Positions 32,222-44,989 of a stretch of 64,000 bases of DNA are shown piece by piece. Location: assembly GCA_019022495.1 (NCBI GenBank), contig JAFEKR010000023.1:372001-436000 (forward strand), written 5' to 3'. Made by a program: the position numbers and the translations under genes. This DNA comes from Epichloe hybrida (taxonomy: Eukaryota; Ascomycota; Sordariomycetes; Hypocreales; Clavicipitaceae). A model generated the notes under the pieces. The model had not been told where the DNA came from and made no database searches. It was given only the letters and a program-made list of their open reading frames with translations. Each line of letters starts with the position of its first letter. Within the stretch, counting starts at the first letter, position 1.

Positions 32222-34044
32222 ATGAAATTATTGTCTTATATCCAGCTCCCGACCCTATATGCTGCCCTCATAGCATGCAGCGGGATCTCGCCACCGACGG
32301 CCACGGTGATCTCCGGGCCAATATTCGGCGTTGCTGCTGATTTACCCGGCGCACCTGGACCGGTCAACAAGTTCTTAGGCATACCTTATGCTGAGAAGCC
32401 TGAGCGGTTTGCGCTTCCGCAGCCACCCAGGAAATGGGAGCATCCGAGAGATGCGACTGCCTTTGGTAGTTCGTGCCATCAGCTTGCAGTTACCATTGGT
32501 ATATGTTTCGCTTCGACCCTGGTGCGGCTAGTGAAGAATCTTTGGTCAACTAACGTGGCTTTCAGATGTCGGCCCAGACCAGGACCTGGTTGATTATCTT
32601 CGCACGCATCCCAAAGAGAGCGAAGACTGTCTTTTTATAAATGCCTTTGCTCCGGCGACATCAGGCCCGCCTGGCGGTCGCCCGGTGCTATTCTACATCC
32701 ATGCGGGCGCATGGTCCCTGGGCAACGGCCTCGTCGACCTTTCGGGCTTTGCGGGATTCGAAGACATCGTTGTTTTTACAAGCAACTATCGGACCAACGG
32801 TGTGCACATTCTCCGAGAGACCACTGGGACCCGGGCGCGGTACTAACGTACGAGCACATGATAGTATTCGGCTTCGTGAACTCGGGTGACATACCTGTTG
32901 GAGAACGGAATCTCGGTCTTTTTGATCAGCAACTTGCGCTGCGGTGGGCTCAACAAAACGCGAAGGCCTTTGGCGGCGATCCCTCAAAGATAACTATTTG
33001 GGGAGAGTCTGCCGGATCCTTGTCAATCGACATACTCATGCACGCGCATGCCGGTGTCGAGAAGCCCCCGTTTCGCGGTGCCATCATGTCAAGCGGCGAG
33101 TATTCATTCAGTGGCTGGGGTTTCGCTGCCGACCCCCTTGACACTTCACAATGGGACAATATAGCCAAGGCAGCCGGATGCAACCGCAATCAGATTCCGT
33201 GTCTTCGAAAATTGTCACCCGAAAAGCTTCTCGACGCAGCTGTAAAAGTGGGCGCAAGGTTCATGCCGATTCAAGACAACACGACGGTTCCCTCTGGTCG
33301 AGCGGCAGCATGGAGACAAGGCAAGGTGGCCAAGGTGCCTCTGCTGGCAGGCACAACCGCTCAAGAAGGCCGCAGCCTCGTTAGTCCACACATTTCCCTG
33401 GAGAAGTTTAATCAAGTATATCTCGCAGAGCCCCTGGTGACCAAGCAAGATCGCGATGCCATCTATGAGTGTTACCGAAAGCAGCCGAATACAGGGAGCA
33501 ATTTTGATCTGGCGAGTCTGATTTATACCGACCTGCTATGGCAGTGTGTGAGTCGTCGTCCTAGCCCAAGCCCCTTCTGCTGCTTCACGTGCGGCTAACT
33601 CGGATGAAGCCCATGAGGAAGTTGACCGCCATCTCTGCGTCCGTAAATAATCCCACCTGGCGATACTACTTCAACATATCCATGACGGAAATGCTCCCCA
33701 AGAAATACCAGTTTCTCGGCAAATTTCACACCATTGACATTCTTCTTCTCTTCGGGTCACGTACGTACCATGGCTCCTCGTCTTCAGGTGGAATTTACAC
33801 GCCGGTCTTGTCGAGTTTTCTCACCTATTGGCGCGGAGCCATTGGCAAATTTGTCCGTGATCCGAGCGGAGGACCGGGATGGCCGGCCGTGGGCTCACCC
33901 TCTGCACCGTTTGACATTGTCTCTCTGGGAGATGTGGGGAGTGTGCATTCTACCGGTGCGACACCCGTGAACCAGATAGAGGTTGATGCACGTTGTGGTG
34001 TTTTGCGGGACGTCTTGGATAGAGTTGAGAAGCGCATTGGATAG
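32222..34044 (+). CDS. Secreted type-B carboxylesterase/lipase
   Basis: Exons 32222..32498, 32566..32799, 32865..33547 and 33610..34044 give 542 residues. At first sight the frame looks broken near 32799, but a 65-bp intron with a good branch point (TACTAAC) restores it. A hydrophobic signal peptide leads to VISGPIFGVAAD and KFLGIPYAEKP. Then come SEDCLFIN, the oxyanion region FYIHAGAWSLGN, RNLGLFDQQLALRWAQQNAKAFGGDP, and the nucleophile elbow GESAGS. The catalytic His is likely in the FHTIDILLLFG region, equivalent to the usual H-x-x-E/D-L-x-F-x-F block. Secretion is predicted from the signal; the substrate is unknown. Its position beside repeat DNA fits a lineage-variable gene. Confidence 0.88.
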
Positions 34045-34715
34045 AAACCTGCTGTTTGCCGTCCCTTTTTTTTTTTTCACAGCAGCAATGGTAATAAGCG
34101 GCCGTGTTAGAGTATCAGGAAGACCTCACACCAAACAGGCACCATACCAACATGAGCAGGGATAAGTTCCCATCATTGTTGCTGTCGAATAAAAGAGATC
34201 ATAGCCGAAGTCCCTCCAAGGGTGCGCATCCTGCATTTGGCTTAGCGGTTTCTCATCAGTTGCAAGGGCGGCAAATACAAATACAACAAATAATGACTCA
34301 CTTCTTGTCTGTGCTAGCTCAGGGCCCGGCAAGTTGTCTTGACTCTTGAGACTTGACTTGGAAACAAACTGGCAGCCATTACTGCAACTGCAGATGAAGG
34401 ATGTTGACTGCGAGTCCAACTTAGTACAAGCTTGATCATGCCGCCATATGACTCACGCAATTAAACACGGCAGATCACGTGCTGGCGCGACTACCCCGCG
34501 CGCGTTGATCGCGTTCCTAGGAACCATCACGTCACCCGGTATTACGATATTATGATGGTCAATCTGTCTTTAGGAAACTAATCTTTTTTTCCCGTGACAA
34601 CGACTTAAAGCATACATTGATCGTCTCAAATCTCTGCTCCTCAACTTCTCAACCAAGGAAATCAAATCCTTTGTCGGGCATCATCCCCCCCCCACCCTCC
34701 TTTCAAAGCACCACA
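34045..34715. other. Intergenic region between the esterase and RPA3
   Basis: No supported gene. This is the RPA3 promoter; it has CG-rich CGCGCGCG-type words near 34498 and a C-run just before the RPA3 start. Confidence 0.6.
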
Positions 34716-35217
34716 ATGTCTGAGCAACTTTCGGCACCCCGCATCACGGCCTCGTATCTGGAGAATTTCCAGGGCCGCCACGTCACCATCGTCGGCAAGG
34801 TGACACAACTTAGAGGCGAGCAAGCGACAATTGATGCCGATGGCGTTGTGACTTTGGCTTTGAACCGGGTTCGTGGCCGACAAAATTTCCATCGCCTCGT
34901 GCCAGAGCATGCGTCGGTTGTCTGACCAACCTGGCACACACGGCAGGATCATGTAGGGCTGACATGCTCCAGGACGCTCATCTGACAAACGGCAACGCCG
35001 TCCAAGTCATCGGGAAAGTCGCTCCTGATTTATCTGTCAAGGTTCTTAGCGCGAAAGATCTCGGCCCAAACGTTGGTAGGTGCAACTATCATTCAAGGCT
35101 ATCCGAAACCTACACACCTCGTTTGTCACTAACTTTCCGATTCCAGATATGAAACTTTGCAGTGCTGTTGTAGAGGTCACGCATCGACACAAAGATATAT
35201 TCGTGTCTGAAGGTTGA
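34716..35217 (+). CDS. RFA3: Replication protein A subunit 3 (Rpa3/RFA3)
   Basis: Three exons (34716..34868, 34973..35075, 35147..35217) give 108 residues, the usual length. The OB-fold blocks are PRITASYLENFQGRHVTIVGK, VTQLRGEQATIDADGVVTLALNR, DAHLTNGNAVQVIGKVAPDLSVKVLSAKDLG and a C-terminal trimerisation helix (VVEVTHRHKDIF). Rpa3 is the small subunit of the single-stranded-DNA-binding RPA heterotrimer. Intron 1 has a GTTCGT donor, unusual at +3, but only this splice joins ALNR to DAHL in phase. An unspliced transcript would hit a stop at 34922, 18 codons after the exon boundary. Confidence 0.94.
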
Positions 35218-35620
35218 AGCAGAACAACCATAACGATCAGTGCAACGGCTCGTCACACAATTCCATGATTGATGGAGGGAGTGGCTTCGGCTGGTAGCAT
35301 GTTTGTTGTGTGCCATGTTGGACAAGCCATTGCTTACACGTCCCAAGACCACAATTCTAGCTCGCGCCCTTTTACGTCTCTTAATACGCAAGGTTAATCG
35401 GCTCATCATCTTGATTTCCTCTATCGGCGCGCCCCGGCCTTGATGCTGATCACACATCGCTTTCAGCCATCTCTCCAATAGAGGCCTCACGTACAGTGCG
35501 GCCTGCTACCTATGTGCAACCGCTTTATCATGTCGCCTCATTCCAACTCGTCGCGATCCCAAGCCCATAGTCATAATCACACAAACACGTCAGTCACGAA
35601 CAATGGCACCTGGCTCCATC
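35218..35620. other. Intergenic region between convergent RPA3 and carboxypeptidase genes
   Basis: Both 3'UTRs are here. The minus frame 35110..35490 has no recognisable motif. Confidence 0.6.
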
Positions 35621-37228
35621 TTAACTCATGTTCTGGAACAGGTACATGGCACCCGCAAAGCTTTCCTCTCCAGAGGGAATGATCTGATCAGGTGGCAGAA
35701 CAAAACCGTAGCGGCCGGTATCGCGTAGCTCAACAGTGAAGACATTGTCTCCCTTCAGTTCATCGTTGACCCAATCAACAGAGCTGCCGGCAGTTTGGTA
35801 GATGGTGCTGCAAATGGGACCGTACTTGAAGCTGGTCTTGTGGACGTTGCGAATAGCGTCGACTGCGCCCCGAGCAAGAGATTGAAGAGCGCTGTCGTTT
35901 GGTGGCCGGGCGCTGCACGAGTAACCGTAGGCTGTAATCTCAGTCAGCAATTGTGTCCATATTGCCTTTGTGGCACAGAGCACCACAGGTTTTGTCTTCG
36001 AAGGCTCGCTACTCACGCGTCATGAAGAGCTGGGAGTAAGAGTGCCAGTCAATGTAAAGCTTGAGCCCTTGCTGGTCCTTGACTTTCCGAAGAAAGGCGG
36101 AAAGCGACTTGAGCTCGGTGGTACTTCCAGGAGAGGATCCGCGATAGGTATCGGAGCAAGGGTTAGAAGAGGAGCCTTGGCCACTCCATTGGTAAGGCCA
36201 GTTACGGTTCACGTCAGTGCCAACACAGTTGGATCCTTGGTGGGATTCGCGCGTCTTTCGCCACATGCGGTCAGTTGTCTGGCTGTATTTGAAACCTGTC
36301 CAAACATTGTCAGCGAACATGCATCCCGCCGGGCAGCAGGCGGCTGGGTGGCAGGATGGGTCAGAGCGAGCGAGTACTGACCGTCGACATTGACGATTGG
36401 CAGCATGTAGAAGTCATACTTTTCGACGACGGCCTTGATGGCGCCATCGGTGCTGTACTTGGTGATGAGCTCGTTGGCCATGTACTCGACGGTCTGCAGG
36501 AAAAGCGTCAGTCTTCTCATAATCGTCTTTCGACTTCACGATTCACTCGTAGTCGTGGTCGAGAAGGGCTCCCTCCGGCTTACCATGGCGACGATCCATT
36601 CTCGGGCGTGGACGGTGCCGTGGAAAACAACAGCAGGCTTCTTACCAGCACCGCCACTGCCAAAGATGTGCAGTCCCGTGATGGGGCTACCGGCTCCCGA
36701 GTTTCCAGAAGTGATGACTTTGACGTTGCTGGAATATTTGGATGCGATATCCCGCATCCAGGTCAGGTGGTCAGCATAGGGGTGGTATGAATTGAACCAA
36801 GTGGCGTTGGCCGATCCCTCTGTGCGGCAAGAAGGTCAGTGTCGGTCTTTTCCCGTGGAATCGCATCCCACGCTCGTTGGCGTTGGCCGTTGGCGTTGAC
36901 GGTACTGACCAGCATATCGTTGGAAAGCAGCTTCCTTGCAAATGGAATCGGACAAGTTTTCGTGCATAATATCAAACTTCTGGCCCTTCATGGCCTTCTC
37001 AAAGGCGCTCAGCTGTTCTGGGCCAACTTGAACGTCGGCAAAGGCACCCTTCTTGGATGGCGGCTGCCAGACCTCGAGGTTCAACCGGTCGACGAGCTTC
37101 CCAATGCGAGACCCGTCGTCAACAACCGGAATGCGAAAGACCTTGTGTCCCTCATAAGACACCGGACCCCGCGCAGTCACAGCCGTGGCCGCAGCCAAAA
37201 GAGATGACACGAGAGAAATACTCTTCAT
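35621..37228 (-). CDS. Secreted M14A zinc carboxypeptidase (MeCPA-like)
   Basis: Five exons (37228..36910, 36819..36584, 36493..36382, 36295..36017, 35931..35621) give 418 residues. It has a signal peptide ([19 protein letters not shown]) and an M14 activation propeptide ([11 protein letters not shown]...FDIMHENL). The mature enzyme follows with PITGLHIFG, the zinc motif HAREW (His and Glu ligands), the substrate Arg/Asn block [11 protein letters not shown], the third zinc His in YIDWHSYSQ, the Tyr of PYGYSC, and the catalytic Glu in [17 protein letters not shown]. All residues for activity are present, so it should be an active digestive exopeptidase after propeptide removal. Close relatives are pathogenesis- or nutrition-related in insect-pathogenic Hypocreales (established for MeCPA); the role here is inferred. 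Confidence 0.95.
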
Positions 37229-37365
37229 CGTCGTGACACAAAGAATGAAGAGCGCTATGAATAAAAGAGGGATTGAGGAAATCCCCTATTGCTGGAATAT
37301 TCTTGTATTCCTCCGCGGCTGCAACATCTTGGCTCCAAGAAACGGGACCATGGCCCCCCCCCCTC

Positions 37366-37378
37366 TTTATATTTCGAT
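37366..37378 (-). promoter_or_regulatory. Possible TATA box of the carboxypeptidase gene
   Basis: On the minus strand AAATATAAAGAGG lies about 140 bp upstream of the ATG at 37228. The distance allows a leader of ~110 bases. Confidence 0.45.
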
Positions 37379-38842
37379 GCGTTGCCCACTGGTGGTGCAA
37401 ACCACGGACAAGGGTCGCACATGCCGAAAAATACAAAAGCAATCATGTTCACCCACCCGTGTTTGGATTAAGAATAAGCGAAGACGAATCGGCGAAGCGT
37501 TGGCTCGTTTTGGGGGGGGGGGGGGGAGGCGAATCAAACCAGGTCGAACTACAGCCAGCTGAGAAGGTCGCCGCAGATAGGAAGCCGCCAACCTTCCGTT
37601 CTTGGCAGACAAAGCGATCAAACCTGTTGGATACAGCCATCGAGAGTGCGGGGAAGGCAACAACGTCCGTTCTATTATATTTGCGGGGGAAGTGCGATGC
37701 TGCCATCGCCAGGCCTGCCAGCCTGCCTGCTAGGAACAGAGCTATTCCTGGAGATCATGATTGAAACTGGTCTGCCCGTTGTAGCCTTCCAAGTCCACGA
37801 GGCAAGAAGGCCAAAGTAACACCAAGAAACCCGGGGGTTGTAATGATTGGTGCTCGTATTACTCAGTCGTCCATTGTCCGCCCCCAACAAGGGCCATGTT
37901 TTGTTCCGCCCGACGCCAACTCCGAGAAGGTCTAGGCAACTTGGGAAAATGCCGATGGCCTTTTCCCCCCCTTTTTTTTTTCCCGGCTGGCGCGGCTGGG
38001 TATCAGGCCAAGGTACGGAAGGGTGTGACCCTACCAAGCGCCAGTGCCAGGTCTGTCTTATCGGCCTGCCGAATCCAGATGCAGCTGCATAACATGCACG
38101 CACGGCTCATGATTGAATCGTGACGAGGTTTCATTGGCTGGCAGCGAGCAGTGACGGCGGCGTTGCATGGAAACAAGGTCCCTCCTCCACGGGCCGTTGG
38201 CTGTTCCCCAGTCAGGCAGCTAGCTATATTCATCCTGCTCGGCCTTTATCACGACGAGGTCGATTGCCTCGTTTCTTCTCACTGGCGTCCATGTCGGCTT
38301 CTGTCCGGGCACTCGGGCGCGATCAACAAGACACGCTTCTTGCCTCTCGTGTGAGTTGATACATGATTACATAGTTGGTTAGTTAGTCTTATTTAGGCGG
38401 GTTAAGCTACATTCCGGTGTATCTCTTCTTCCGCCTACAAATGTGGTACTATGAGAATCCCTGCCGTGCATGGCAAAATCCGCGCCTCCAGACTGGCCAG
38501 TAAATAAATGATGAGCTCTCCCTCTAAAGCCAGGCCATCTGGCTAAGTATCCGGCTCGGGTCCGTTAACAACTCTAGTTCTGCACTCTAGATGGTCTCCC
38601 ATCGCTCGTCGGGCCGTGACTTTCCCCGAACCTGCTGGCATGTATAAAATCCATCATTCGATGAAACAATAACGGCGTCCCTGAAGTAATAGGTCACGTG
38701 CAGCTTCCGTTGTGCGACGGCGGCTCCATCGTAAAAAAAGAAGAAAAAAGGGGGAAAAAAAAGGGGGGGGGGAAGGTATTAGACTACAAATACGTAAAGG
38801 AGCTCGTATTTATACACAGTTTGTACACATTAATCCCATACC
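37379..38842. other. Intergenic region upstream of the carboxypeptidase and downstream of the RhoGAP gene
   Basis: No supported gene. It contains a G-run of about 14 at 37512-37526, C/T runs near 37968, and A/G-rich sequence at 38733-38774. Confidence 0.55.
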
Positions 38843-41800
38843 TCATGACCCGTTACGTCCCTCTTCTTCCATCTGCAAGAACTCTTCGGCCACAGCCCAC
38901 ATCTGGCCACATCTCTGACAGGTGCATGTGCCACCACAGCTTAATCCTTCCCCTGCAATACTACCCGAAGCTCGTGAAAACGCGCCGTCCTGCGTTTTTG
39001 CTATTTCATGCAAAGGCTTTCGGGCTTGCGTTGGCCTTGCCGACGGACATTCCTTCCCTTGAGAATTGTCTCTCGATTCCTGAACAAACTTCAAAGCTTC
39101 AATGACGTCGGCAGAATTGCCAAGTTTTGCATCACGCTGTTCGGCAGTGCAAGGCCCTCCAACACCAAGCTTGCGGGGCGTCGTATCTGCCATCGCATCC
39201 CGAATCTCCTTCAACTTTTCTGTAAACTTTTCAAACACCTTGACTCTTCGCTCCGCCGTCTCGGCTCTGTCTTTCCAGGTTGCGACGTCCCTCTTGGCCT
39301 GCCGTAATTGCTCACTCATTGTGCCGATATCGGAATCCTGTTGTGCTTCCAACTGTCTTCGAAGCTGTGCAGCCTCTTCGGTCTTGGCATTCAGTTGACG
39401 TTGAAGTCTGCGAATTTGCGAATAAAGAACAGTCGCGCTTCCTGCCCGAGAGACTTGCGATGTCGATACCATATCTGAGGCTGAGTATGGCTCGACATCT
39501 ATCATTGGAGACGGAGACGATGGCGGTCGTGCTAGATTCAAGTGCTGCGCAATGGGTGGCTGCTCGGGACACGGTACCATGGTTCCTAAGCTCGGTACTG
39601 ACTTTAGTTCTTTGCCATCTGGCTTGTCGTTGTCGTCTCTCTTTATGGGCGTAAACGCGTCGTGGCCCAACGACATACGTTGGGTATGTCGTTGGAGATT
39701 CTCATTCATGCGTAAAACATCGTGGTCCAAGTCTATCAGCGGATCCATGCTTTGCGTCCAGGCTGAGTCCGACTTGGAATGACGACTGCGAGACTGCGAT
39801 CTGCTTCCCATCCTTGCGGCCGGTCCCCGCCAGCCTGTTTGAAGTTCGAAAAGTGCTGCCATCGCCTTTACGGATCCTTTCTTGCTCAATTCTTGCGACT
39901 CTGCCGATTCAGTTGGCGATTGCAAGGTAATGCATGTTTGGCTTCTAAGGTTTTCGTGAGATTTGGACAGCCGTGGCCCATGCAGCAACACCGGCTGCTT
40001 CTCACTCTTTATTACTCGTCGTTGACCAAGGAGGCCCTTGTCTGGGGTGACTGGTCGAGTTGCTTGAGACATTTGTGAAAGCGGATAGAAACGCTCCGGT
40101 GTGGTATCTATCGAGTACCGCCGTTCTGGCTCAGTCATGATCTGACACTGAACGGCTCGATCGTGGGACGTAACTGGTTTAGACGTCATATGAGGCTCGA
40201 GACTTGCTTGGTCTTCATCAGGCTTCGGCGGCCCTCTGGCAAGACCACGTGGTTTCGGGCTAGCTTGTACAATTCTTATTCCGCCGTCTGATAAAAGCTT
40301 TGTGTTTTTAGACGCTGATAAGGATTCATCACTTCTTCCTGAGGTTTCCTTAATCATATCCGCTCGATCAGAGCTGCTCAGCTTTCCATCCAAGTCCCGT
40401 GCTTGCGCCTGACTGTCTGGGTTTGTCACTTTCTCCTTTCGTATCGGGTCAAGTGTTGACATGGTCATCTCGGAAAGGGCATGTTGTGACAACCCGTGGT
40501 GAGATTCGTCGTGTAAAGAGGACTGCCGTGACGATTCTCTTGGGGGAACGCTCTCTAGATATACCTGTGAGGCCCCCGTGGTCGCATTTTCCGCATTTTC
40601 TTCCGCCCCCTTTGAGCTAGCTACTCGAGTCGCCCCCTTAACAAAATTTCCTCCATTGAACTCTTGACTTTGCAGTCTGGATTGAGGGTCGCCAATCCCG
40701 TCCGTCTCCTCACGGCTCTGGTCACCTTTCTTCTTGAGTTTCTGCAGTCTATCAATGACACTCTCACGCTTCCGTTGGCGGTCGCTGGACTCATCGTCCC
40801 CCAGACTCTCCTCTTTAGTGGGACTTAGAGTGGCAATGCTCATCTTGGGCAACAATCGTTGCGAGTTCGCTCTTCTCAGGACTTTCAATCGTCGCGGTCT
40901 CGGGCCATGCGTTGGTGTTTCTGGCTCATGACGGGGGTCACGCGCGTGTGCATTGGGTGGACCGCTATGATCCTCATCAAAGTCCTTGGGCACTTTGATG
41001 CTGAAGCTGGTCGCACGCTGTGACGTCTCTTGTTTGCCACATAGATCGATAGTCGATGCGTCTTTTCGGCAGTGGGTTCCGAGAGATTTCATCTGGCGAA
41101 CAACGTCTCGCCAATTGGAGATGAGCATCTGGGTTATATCGTTTGCCACCAATATCTTGTCCACTGTAGGTGGTCCGGCTGTTTTGGCGTCTTTCTGGAT
41201 TGACTTTCGTCTATCTTTCCGAAATCTGGGTGGGCTCAAGGGGAACAACAGCATGCCAGAGTTTGGCGTAGCGATTTTCATGGTGTATTGCTCAAGCAAG
41301 TCACCAACGAGCAATGGCCCGAACACTATACCCAGTGCACTGTAACCCATCAAGTCAGCCGTTGGAAGAGGTCTACTATCTTCATCTTCTCGAGGGGCGA
41401 TCTCCGCGGCCCGTCCAATCAGACTCAAAAGACCAAAGACAGCACAGATCAGCTCTCGACGATACTGGGACCTGACAGTTCCTACTGCCAAGGCGATAAG
41501 CCTTGCCCGAACCTTGGTCTGTTTTGTCCGCGGATACTCGGGCTCTCCATTCAGTTGCGAGTGTATTGCGACGAAAGCGTCAAATAAAGACAACGACCCC
41601 AGCACGCCGCCTGGCAAAACTGAGAGAAGTCGTTTGAAGGTGGATGCCACGTCATGAATAGAGTGCTGTATATGAATAGGCAACGTGGCGCATCGAACAG
41701 TACTCGCAATTTTGGCATTGCTGTTATCCATGTAGCAATAATAGTCGAACAGGGCGGTTATGACCTTGGCAGATCCTGGGACGCGGAACAATCCCCGGGT

Positions 41801-42591
41801 GGCCACATTCTGAGCCAAATATTGAGCATTAGCTCTAATACAGGTAGGAAGTATCAAAGAGCACGGTGAATACTCCTGCGGAAGATAAAGAATGCTCTTC
41901 CCCCCTAACCGCACCATATCTTGGATGTCGATCACTCTGGGCACGTCTCTTCTGCAGTGTATTATGTTGGCAAATTCAGAAACACTACGTTTATGTCGTA
42001 TCGGAGGCGGAGGCGGCGGCGACGTGGGAGGTGCGTGTGGGCATCGATTAGGATTGGATCGAAGCAGCCTTGAAATCCAGCCTCGCTTCTCTGGACATCT
42101 CTCGGTGTCTCCCTGGATGTTCGTTGAGTTTGTTGTGAAACCAAAATCAGAGGGTTGCGCCACTCACTCGTTGATGCACAGCAAAGTCCTCTATAACAAG
42201 CTGTCTTACTCCGTGCTAAATGGGCTCAGCATTCGTCGAAAACGTAGCCAAGGGGGGGTCGAAGCAACCGGCTTCTGCATAGCATCAAGGTGCACTTTGC
42301 ACTTTTCATAGTTAATGAGCTCACCTTTTTAGCCAAACGGTTGTATTCCTGGACAAAAACGTCTCTGTCTTCTACCTCGTCCGCATTGTTAAGCAGACCC
42401 AGTTCGCCGCTGCTTGTAGTCCAGGTGCCACTACTTCGTGCTTTGCTTCCATGGCCGAAGCTCTGGAAGCTCGCACTATGAGGAAGCAGGAGAGACGCTG
42501 AACTGACTGAGGCTGGTAGTCGATGTGAGGGATAGGCGTACGAAGCCCGGAGATTCTGCGATGACTGTGAGGCGCCCAGGTATTGCGCCAT
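38843..42591 (-). CDS. Large RhoGAP-domain protein with C-terminal coiled coil
   Basis: Exon 1 is 42591..42325 (MAQYLGAS... ending NRLAKK) and the main exon is 42112..38843, a modelled 1178 residues. The intron 42113..42324 (212 bp) is long for this window, so a small extra exon may be hidden there. The RhoGAP domain has LPTCIRANAQYLAQNVATRG and the arginine finger GLFRVPGS, then FDAFVAIHSQLNG and YSALGIVFGPLLVGD. A long Ser/charged disordered region follows, then a coiled coil (SQIRRLQRQLNAKTEEAAQL onward, about residues 975-1050), and finally a Cys cluster CGGTCTCQRC near the C-end that could bind metal. RhoGAPs stimulate GTP hydrolysis by Rho/Cdc42 GTPases in polarity and cell-wall control; the target GTPase cannot be told. 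An earlier in-frame ATG is at 42711. Confidence 0.85.
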
Positions 42592-43279
42592 GAAGAGTTC
42601 GATGTGTCCGTATCCAGATCTGGGCCAAGGGTAAAAGTCGAAGTATGTCGGTATTTTCAAGGTGTTGTTGGAAATGCGAGACGGCCGACTTTGACAAGTC
42701 GCAACTGTCAACAGCCGTCAGTCACCCGCGCCTTCCATTCATTCATGGCTTTTTCTGGACCACCAGCATTCTAGAACTTGAAAGGCAGCGCATCGAGCAC
42801 TGCCGATCAATAGATTTCTAACAGTAAACCACGTGGCCGCCATGGTCGCATTATTTACAAGATGAGATTGAGAGCCTGGTCTGGTCTCCATCTCAATGCT
42901 CATCGAGAACGATGCGCAAGATCCGCATACGTCTCTCTATTCTCCATGCACTGGCAGACGGCGGGGTCTGATCATGTACCTACAGCAGTATATTAACAAG
43001 TCCGTCCATCTTGATCAAATCGCGCATTCTTTCAAATCCAATGCGCAGGTCTGTTGAAGAAACACAACGTACAGCAGTTTTGTTCCCTCTTTTCCCAAGG
43101 AAGTCATGGTCGGTTACCATTTGAGATATCCAGCCCAGTACGCTGGGAGGGGGCGAATAAGGACGTCAATGGTCCAAAACTACATCGACAGTGCCTCCTA
43201 CTTGTAACATCTATGGTCCTACCGTAGACCCGTTCTCCCGTTGCATCATCGTTATAGCGTCATAAAAAAAAACGCGAGA
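42592..43279. other. Promoter of the RhoGAP gene and 3' side of SNF4
   Basis: Tandem genes on the minus strand. No other gene was seen. Confidence 0.6.
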
Positions 43280-44989
43280 CTAGTACCTTGGTTGTGAATC
43301 CTCCTCTCCATGAAGCAGCACATATTTAAGGATATCTGAGAGGGAAATGATTCCCTTCAACTTGTTCTCGTCGTCGATGACGATCAATCTGTGTACTCTG
43401 CTCTTGCGAATCGTGTCGAAGAGAGAGTCCAGCCGATCCTCTTCGCTGCAGGTGTATATGCCGGGACTATCGTCTGGTCGTTTGCACAGCGCTTCGCCAA
43501 CCGTGCCATCGAGCTCCTCGTATGCGCCTCCTCGAATACAAGGAATAACGTCCACTGCTTCAAACGCGTTTAGCATTCTGTTTTCAGAGTCCACAATGGG
43601 TATGCAGCTGATGTTTTTATCAACCATCATGTGTATCGCATCCAGAACAGTATTTTCCATGTGTACGGTGGCCAGTTTTGAGTAGGTTCCCAACCCAATT
43701 TCTCGAACAGTCTTCTTCAGCATCACAGTATGATGTTCGTTGTTGACGGCAATAAATTTTAGAATACGGTATTGCGTGATGACGGAAACAACTGTCTCTC
43801 TGCCCGTCTCCTCGTCCACGTCGACTAATGGGATTCGTCGCGCACGAGTCTTAAGCATACGGCGACAAGCTTCATATAGCGGCCTTGATGGATGAACTGA
43901 AACGGTCTCGATCGGAATGGATCCTATAGCCTTTTCGATGTCTGCGATCCTGATAAGTACTAGAAGGGAAACGGTGCGGTAAAAGCAGCATCGCTTGCTG
44001 GCGTGTATTCACCTCGTAGGCTACTCAGCCGGAACTGGTCAAGTTTACTGATTTCATCGGGAAATTGATAGTAGTATTGGATCACGTTGATGTAGTCCGT
44101 CGCTGTCAATATCCCGGCGAAGCAACCTCGTTGCGAATCCCACAGGGGTGCCGAGACGATTGCTATTGGCAGCTGGTTAGTCACTGAGATTTTGTTGGGC
44201 CACCTCGGGCAGCGACGAAAGGTTTAGTCGGGATTGAATGAATATCCGCAGCCACAGACTCACAGTTTTGTATCAAGATATTAAGTGTTTTCTTGATAAG
44301 GAGGTCGGTATCCAACACTATCAAGCGAAAGGACAGCGGCAAAACATCATAGCTGGTGCGAACTTTGAGGAAGTCGCGGATCGCTTTCTGTCAGGCACAA
44401 TCAGCTCTTGTACAACGTCGGCGAGGGCTCCGAACGACAGGATTGCACAAGGCAAGCCCAGAATAATTCAAGGCGAGCAAGGAAATATAGAGGGGACACA
44501 GAGACGAACCAGGCCCTGACATTGTTCCTTATCAAGCGGACTCGGCGGACTTGGTCTCGGCTTCGGCGCCGGCTTCTGCGCCGGCTGCTCGGTTGCAGCT
44601 GCCATGGTGCTGCCGTGTAATGTCTTGAATCGGAGATAGGATGAGGGAGCAACGAATTGAGGCACCCGAACGGCGGGCTGCCGAGGAGCAGCGACGGGAG
44701 CTGTGGTATTCGATAGAGAAACCGCGGGTAGAGTAGGAGCTGCCGGGGCTTCTGGTGCTTCTGGTGCTTCTGCCTGGGTCGGAGCTGGAGCTGAAGCAGC
44801 TTCTGCTGGTGGTTGTGCGGACGGTGGTGGTTCCTCAAGAAAAGGCCCAGACCCAAATCCCGGTGGCGGCCCGGACATGGCGCTTGTGACCTGCTCACGA
44901 GACGATATTTGAACCTCGACATTGGTCTGCGTGGGGTCGGCAGCCGGCTCAAGGCTAGCCGGTGCCGCGGCGGGATATTTTTCGTCCAT
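43280..44989 (-). CDS. SNF4: AMPK gamma subunit Snf4 (four CBS domains) with Pro/Ala-rich N-terminal extension
   Basis: Exons 44989..44510, 44387..44264, 44162..44013 and 43941..43280 give 471 residues. The core begins [26 protein letters not shown], continues [56 protein letters not shown], then [41 protein letters not shown] and [23 protein letters not shown], covering CBS1-4 with the nucleotide-contacting R/H/D residues. Snf4 is the adenine-nucleotide-sensing subunit of the Snf1/AMPK kinase that controls growth on poor carbon sources. The first ~155 residues are Pro/Ala-rich ([12 protein letters not shown]) and probably disordered. Intron 1 has a GTTCGT donor, the only splice that joins the conserved GL-KAIRD in frame. 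The ATG at 44878 is an alternative start. Confidence 0.95.

Noticed and set aside
32711..32890. Apparent frameshift in the carboxylesterase suggesting a pseudogene
   Set aside because: A 65-bp GT-AG intron (32800..32864) with a TACTAAC branch point restores the frame and joins conserved blocks.
33760..33786. Possible fourth intron in the carboxylesterase (GTACGT...TTCAG)
   Set aside because: It would be only 27 bp and the reading frame is open through it.
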